From Chiua virens (taxonomy: Eukaryota; Basidiomycota; Agaricomycetes; Boletales; Boletaceae), in contig JAHNUO010000006.1 in NCBI GenBank assembly GCA_019787685.1, positions 806,001 through 870,000 of the forward strand: a stretch of 64,000 nucleotides of DNA, in the 5' to 3' direction. This document shows positions 59,463 through 64,000 of the stretch, piece by piece. A program made the translations under genes and the position numbers. Numbering within the stretch: the first letter of the stretch is position 1; every line of letters starts with the position of its first letter. The notes beneath the pieces are model-generated. The model was given only the letters and a program-made list of their open reading frames with translations, was not told the DNA's origin and searched no databases.

Positions 59463-61230
59463 TCATAAGGTATGTGTGATAGTGATCGGGGGTAATGCTG
59501 AAGGTCCTCTCGAGTCTGAAGTAAGTTCTCCGTCACTTTCAGCAGAGGACACGTTACCACTGTCTGGCACGGCGAGTAGCGAAGGAGACGGATGGCGACT
59601 GTGTATCGTCTGATCGTCTGTGTCCTTGTTCGTACGACTGTCCTGCTCGAAATCTGCCCACGAGCGCAGTTCGTCGGCATTCAGAACTTTGGTGGCCAGA
59701 CTCGCGCGCAAGTCTTCCGGCCGCATTTCAAGGGTCCTCTTGCCAGATTCGATGAGGTTGTCAATTAACCCTCTCACCCTCTGGTACGTCTCGTCTGTCT
59801 CGTCTTCCTCGACGTCACTGTCCTCGTCCTCGTCCTCGTTGCCACGTTCTTCTTCCAACACAGACTTGACAGCCTTGTACGTCCGCGGTGGGAGGGTGAG
59901 CCGCGACTCTCTCAGTTTCCGACGCAAATCCCGAATCTCTTTCGCCTGCCGGTTCTTGATCGTTTCGAGAGACGCGTTTATCGCCAACAGAGAGCGATTG
60001 GTGATTTCCAGGTCTGCGATCTGCATCGAAAACGTGTCTCAGGTGAATAGGTCTGTGCAACAACACACACGCACCTTGCGGTTGGTCTTGGCCTCAGCCC
60101 TGAGCTGTCGTTCGGACCCGTCTGATTCGGTATCACTGTCGCCTCTGTGGAGGTCACGCGGACTGTTCTCTTTGGAATGACTGCGGTCCCGCTTTGTCCG
60201 GGTATTTACGTCTGCCTGCGGAAGGAGCGGGCTGGGCTGACTGGCCCATTCCATGCTGCGGTATTTAACATGAGACAACACGCTCGGTATCTGGTTGTCC
60301 GTCGGCTGGTCAGTGTTCGGAGACACGGATGTTTTGGAAACCGATGATTTAGAAGAGATGGAAAGTGCAGATATTGGGGGCGAATGTGGGGGCAGGGGAA
60401 CCGAGGTCGGGTCCACCTTGGAGATCAAGGGCGATTTCTTTGCAGAAAAAGGCTCGCTCGAAGACGAAGGGGATGGATAATATCCGTGCAGGTGACGGTG
60501 CACGGTGAGGAACATAGCGGTGGGGGTTGGCAGCAGGCGAAGCAGTCGTGATAGGGTAAAACACGGAGGGTGTTGGGTCGTTCAAAGAAAAGCTGGTCGT
60601 TATCGAAGGTGTCCTCGCACGGGTATGTATGGGACGTGTTGTGGCATAAGGTGGTGATCGTGATCGTGACAGAGCATCAGCTGGGTTTGCTGAGGCTGAT
60701 TTGACGAAACCGGTGACTTTCGACTTGATCTTGATTGGGGGTAGTGCTGGTCGCTCCATGTCCTGCAGGGGGGAGTCCGCCGAACGCTGTGGTTGAGAAA
60801 ATGTTGGGGAATAGGCGTTCAGGTCCGAGATGGAAAGGGCGTGATGTAGTGCGACTACACTCCCGCTTCGCGGTCTATCTTCGGAAGGAAGGAGCTTGAG
60901 TTTGGCAGACGCGGTGGTAAGAGCACGCTGACGTGATTCCAAGCCGGTCGAATTGGACAGGACCGGGCTCGTACGGGGCCGTGACGTGGGTCTGACCGTA
61001 ATGCGGGCTTTGGATGAACTATTTGATTCTGACCCATTCGGCAGGGCTCGGGAGGGTCGTAGAGGAGAGCCTGGTCTGGAGGCACTGGGAGAGACATTGC
61101 TGGCCTTTGTCGCGCTGAGAGTGCTAGAACTGGCAGGTTTGCGGACGGTGGCGTTGGGTTTGGTGTGTGGGGAGAGGGAGTGTTTTGTGGGTGAAGCTGG
61201 ACGTGATCTTGACTGGTGTCGTGCAGACAA
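59463..61230 (-). CDS. basidiomycete coiled-coil protein, function unknown
   Basis: The N-terminal 250 residues are Ser/Pro/Thr-rich and basic (SRSRPASPTKHSL, ADALSRSRSPPYATTRPIHT). After an intron a coiled coil appears: AEAKTNRKIADLEITNRSLL, AINASLETIKNRQAKEIRDL and RRKLRESRLTLPPRTYKAVK. An acidic run (EDEDEDSDVEEDETDE) and RVRGLIDNLIESGKRTLEM follow, to TGA 59463-59465. A 40-bp intron (gtcacc...cttcgag) is needed to join VPHRAP to EPFSAKKSP. Alternatively the break is a frameshift. The layout (disordered basic head, one coiled coil, acidic tail) suggests a spindle, septin or nuclear scaffold but gives no specific role. Confidence 0.6.
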
Positions 61231-61400
61231 GTCGACTCTTGCGGTTACCTGTATCGAGAGGTCGACACGGAGGCCGGGGACGCGGAGTCGACACGTTGAG
61301 TGGACTCACTTTTCTTAGATGGTTGTCCATTTATTGGATGGTAATGTCAAGACCGGATACTCACGCTACACAACCGCGTTCTATCGCGTAATTTACATCA

Positions 61401-62245
61401 CTACATGTTCTCCACCATCTTTTCCACCAGTCGGCGTATCCCTTCCTCTCCTCCACCACCCAACGCAGCAATCACGCTCTTCCTGACATACTTGCCCACC
61501 ATGTCCACCTCAATGTTAACCCGCGCACCATCAGGTTTCTTCGCAAGCGTAATCTTTTCTTGCGTGTGTTGGATGAGCATAACTCCAAAGATTCGCTCAG
61601 CGTCATTCACTTCGGTCAACGTGAGAGACGCGCCGTCGATCGCGACATATCCTTTCGGGATGAGGTATGCCATGAGTGATGGTCGATCAGCCGTGGGCTC
61701 GGGCAACTGGAACCACAGCCGTAAGGAATCGCCGTCATGCTCCCTTCGAACAATGATTGCAGTGGTGTCGACATGAGCCTATTCCAAGTGACCAATGTGA
61801 CGATGCGGTGACGTGCGTCGCGCGTACCTGCACGAAATGACCACCAAACCTGACGTGCGCAAGCATGGCACGCTCGAGGTTGACTTGTTCGCCAGCTACG
61901 CGGTCACCTAGCAAAAGCACGTCGAGATGGAACATGATGGAACTGCCAACATGCACCCGCACCGAGATCGGTTCTGTCCAGTGTTTCGTTCGCCAGCCAT
62001 ACTTTGAAGTAACCCCCCTGCTGGTCCTTGTCGAATTCGGTGACGGTCAAACACGCCCCATTGACTGCTATCGAATCACCAATATGACAGTCGCCCAGAA
62101 TGGGTGCCGAGTCGGATAGTGTCAGACTACACCCCCCTGGGTCCCGTTGGACGGAAGAGATGGTACCAAGACGTTCGATCTAGACGATATTGAGCGCGAC
62201 GGAAGATTCAAGTAAGACGTGCATGCTTGCCAAACCGGTGAACAT
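61401..62245 (-). CDS. RIB5: riboflavin synthase
   Basis: The first exon holds only MFTGL (62231-62245). The intron has a GC donor (TTG|gcaagc...gtctag) and exon 2 continues IERLGTISSVQRDPGGCSLT, LGDCHIGDSIAVNGACLTVT, then FKVWLANETLDRTDLG. Next exons give RVAGEQVNLERAMLAHVRFG, GHFVQAHVDTTAIIV, PKGYVAIDGASLTLTEVND, and IQHTQEKITLAKK...VNIEVDMVGKYVRKSV. The two halves are the duplicated lumazine-binding barrels (GDSIAVNGACLTV, GYVAIDGASLTL). The trimeric enzyme dismutates two 6,7-dimethyl-8-ribityllumazine molecules to riboflavin, the last step of the pathway. About 230 residues, normal. Confidence 0.92.
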
Positions 62246-62318
62246 GCCAGGGAGACGAGATTTTGTCGGCGGTTGAAATTTCTCACTTCATCTCAAACGT
62301 CCAAATACTTACATACTC

Positions 62319-62548
62319 ATGTCTGACAAGACGCAAGGATCTGCTCGTAGCAGGTCATTATGGGAGTCATACAAAGGTAAGGTAGACTGTATACAAAGAA
62401 TCGCATCGTGCTGATGACATGGTTAGTGCTTCCGGCAAGGACCAGGTTGTATGTGTCTATGGCAGTGTGCACCATCGGCGCAGTAGGAATATTCATCTCT
62501 GACCACTTGGAAGAAAGATATCCCGCGCAACGTCCCGCCCAGGCATAA
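62319..62548 (+). CDS. small single-pass membrane protein, about 59 residues
   Basis: Two exons: MSDKTQGSARSRSLWESYKV and, after an intron (gtaagg...ggttag), LPARTRLYVSMAVCTIGAVG, IFISDHLEERYPAQRPAQA, TAA 62546-62548. The splice joins codons in frame. One hydrophobic helix (LYVSMAVCTIGAVGIFIS) sits between basic and acidic ends. W.SY..LP..TR..V is a pattern seen in small mitochondrial inner-membrane proteins, but I cannot name the family. It is head-to-head with riboflavin synthase (73 bp apart), so the promoter is shared. Confidence 0.6.
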
Positions 62549-62623
62549 ATTCAGGACGTTTGTTGGTGACGGTAGGGTGTACGCTACGTAGTTCGGCCTG
62601 CCGAGTGCAGCGAGAGCGAGGTA

Positions 62624-63280
62624 TTAGGCTGGGGGTGAATGGTCGCTCCTTCGAGAAGGCTGTCGATGAAGTGTGTTCCGGTGCTGAGGTTCGGTATCCC
62701 AAGGCAATTCTCGCGTTCGTACTGTGTGGGGAGATGGTGCTTCGCGATCGGAGGGGGAGAGGGGCCTTGTGTCCCAGGACTGCTTTTCACAATCCGGCAT
62801 TAACTCTTCCGCGATGAGAGGGTGGGATATACAGCAGACGACATCCTTGAGAAGTCTCCAAAGACGGTCGAAGAACACGGCGCAGGTGATAGTTGTGGCG
62901 ATAAAGAGGACTGCGATGATAGCGATGCCGATTATCTGCCATGTTCTGCTCGAATGATCGGTGGTAGCTTGATTTTGCGTGGACGCTGGCGGGATGGAAG
63001 GTGTTGGGGCCAGGGAGGTCTTGGCGGTGGTGGTGGGTAAGATCAAGTCAGACTGGAAGGAGGGAGTCCACAGCTCGGACGAGGCATGGGCCGTCGACAG
63101 AGTGGGTATCGTGGAGGGGCTCGGGGACGACCTGGTAAGAGTCTTGATGGAGATATGGGAGGTGTCGATGGGATGGAATGTTGACGAGGAGTCGCTAGGG
63201 AACAGACCGATGAAGTCTCTCTTGAACTCGCTCTGGATGGCGGTGACGGGGATGGCGAGCACTAGACCAACCCAAAACAT
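62624..63280 (-). CDS. hypothetical single-pass cell-surface protein
   Basis: Single exon, 218 residues. MFWVGLVLAIPVTAIQS looks like a signal peptide. About 95 residues of Ser/Thr/Pro-rich, probably O-mannosylated sequence follow (ISIKTLTRSSPSPSTIPTLS), then a transmembrane helix (WQIIGIAIIAVLFIATTITC) and a cytoplasmic tail of about 80 residues with CCISHPLIAEELM and a basic Pro-rich end. This mucin-like type I layout resembles fungal wall sensors of the WSC/MID2 type, though the Cys-rich WSC domain is absent. The function is inferred from layout only. Confidence 0.6.
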   Translation of the reverse strand: MFWVGLVLAIPVTAIQSEFKRDFIGLFPSDSSSTFHPIDTSHISIKTLTRSSPSPSTIPTLSTAHASSELWTPSFQSDLILPTTTAKTSLAPTPSIPPASTQNQATTDHSSRTWQIIGIAIIAVLFIATTITCAVFFDRLWRLLKDVVCCISHPLIAEELMPDCEKQSWDTRPLSPSDREAPSPHTVRTRELPWDTEPQHRNTLHRQPSRRSDHSPPA

Positions 63281-64000
63281 GTCCGAGATACAGAGAGGGA
63301 TTCAAGGTTGGATATCATCACGTGACTATCAGAATGACAATGATCAGCAACAAAAAAAAATTCAACGAAAAGCTGGTTGAGATATCAGAAAAACCCAAGG
63401 AGTGATCTCACGGAGAGTCGTATAATAGGGAACAAATACAAGTTCATCCCGGGACGGTGTGTAGCCATTGATACTGACCTTGTAGGTGTGTATTGGTAAG
63501 AGGCAAGAAAAGATGACCAAATATGGCATGCGGTGGAGGGTAACCCTGGCGTCATAACGCACAGCACCTCGCCGTCACCATCGCCATCGTCAACGCTCGA
63601 ATCCATCTCAAATGTCATCTAGAGAACCATTCTGGTATTGTCACGAAGTATGTATTTCTCATCGCAAACAATATCCGTCTCACATCTACTTGAAAGTGTC
63701 ATGCCGAAATGAGGCCGCTCATGGTATCTTCTCTTCGTCTCGTCTCATCGCATTCATGCATTTCATTCTCATAGACCCCTGATCCCATCTGCGCTTCTTG
63801 TCGCAGCACCTTCGTAGAAAGGGTGCCCTACTTTGCTCATCCTACCTGTCCTTTCATTTCTCACTTGTTGGCAGCTCGAGAATCCAGCTGACGACCCTCG
63901 GGATCTTCAAAATCGCGCACCCGACATATTTGACAGCCCATCCACATTCCCGACGTATTTGAAGGCCTTTTTCGTTCTGGTTTCGTCTTTCTTTGTCTCG
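63281..64000. other. unresolved window end
   Basis: A minus-strand frame starting at ATG 63618 (MTFEMDSSVDDGDGDGE) could splice (gag|gtgctg...ctacaag) to VSINGYTPSRDELVFVPYYT, giving a short protein of about 45-60 residues of unknown kind. On the plus strand the last 120 bases are open (LENPADDPRDLQNRAPDIFD) after an intron-like ggcag, and may be the first part of a gene running out of the window. Both are weak. Confidence 0.3.

Overview
This window is nuclear DNA from a filamentous basidiomycete, almost certainly an Agaricomycete. The evidence is short GT-AG introns of about 45-60 bp in nearly every gene, a DUF6533 membrane protein, a Brh2/BRCA2 homologue, a class I myosin with an SH3 tail, and tightly packed genes on both strands. 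I cannot fix the genus from sequence alone. Gene models below were built by eye from splice sites and protein motifs.

Layout. 1-0.36 kb: 3' end of a dsRNA-binding-domain gene. 0.36-5.2 kb: gene-poor, with only a tail-anchored thioredoxin. 5.2-22.7 kb: hypothetical protein, ALG9, DUF6533 protein, F-box protein, CutC, RSC4-like double bromodomain protein, PFA4 palmitoyltransferase, a probable mitochondrial protein, a SAS4/PEHE-like coiled-coil protein and an ACT-domain protein. 22.8-27.6 kb: two head-to-tail copies of a secreted RNase T2 gene (one broken, one intact), separated by about 2 kb of gene-free DNA with a palindrome-cored tandem repeat. 27.8-39.5 kb: NAF1, mitochondrial EF-Ts, tRNA-Cys, mitochondrial processing peptidase alpha, a GH5 exo-beta-1,3-glucanase, UAP1, and a taxilin-like protein with an embedded SUMO-like domain. 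39.7-50.8 kb: BRCA2/Brh2, tRNA-Trp with intron, an OAC1-type mitochondrial carrier, an MDM1/SNX13-type sorting nexin and TRM6. 50.8-64 kb: UNC-45/She4 myosin chaperone, an EF-hand-like protein, PMP3, myosin-I, a coiled-coil protein, riboflavin synthase, a small membrane protein, a single-pass surface protein and an unresolved end.

Most genes are housekeeping and have no operon-like logic, but some neighbours relate. The UCS chaperone lies two genes away from its likely client, myosin-I. UAP1 (chitin and glycan precursor) and the exo-glucanase both act on the cell wall. ALG9 and PFA4 are ER modification enzymes. EF-Ts, MPP-alpha and OAC1 are mitochondrial.

Most noteworthy: (i) the taxilin/SUMO-like arrangement, with the SUMO-like module in one symmetric phase 0-0 exon; (ii) the RNase T2 duplication with a decayed copy; (iii) the roughly 120-bp palindromic repeat cluster between the copies; (iv) single-base frame breaks in four otherwise conserved genes, more likely assembly errors than biology.
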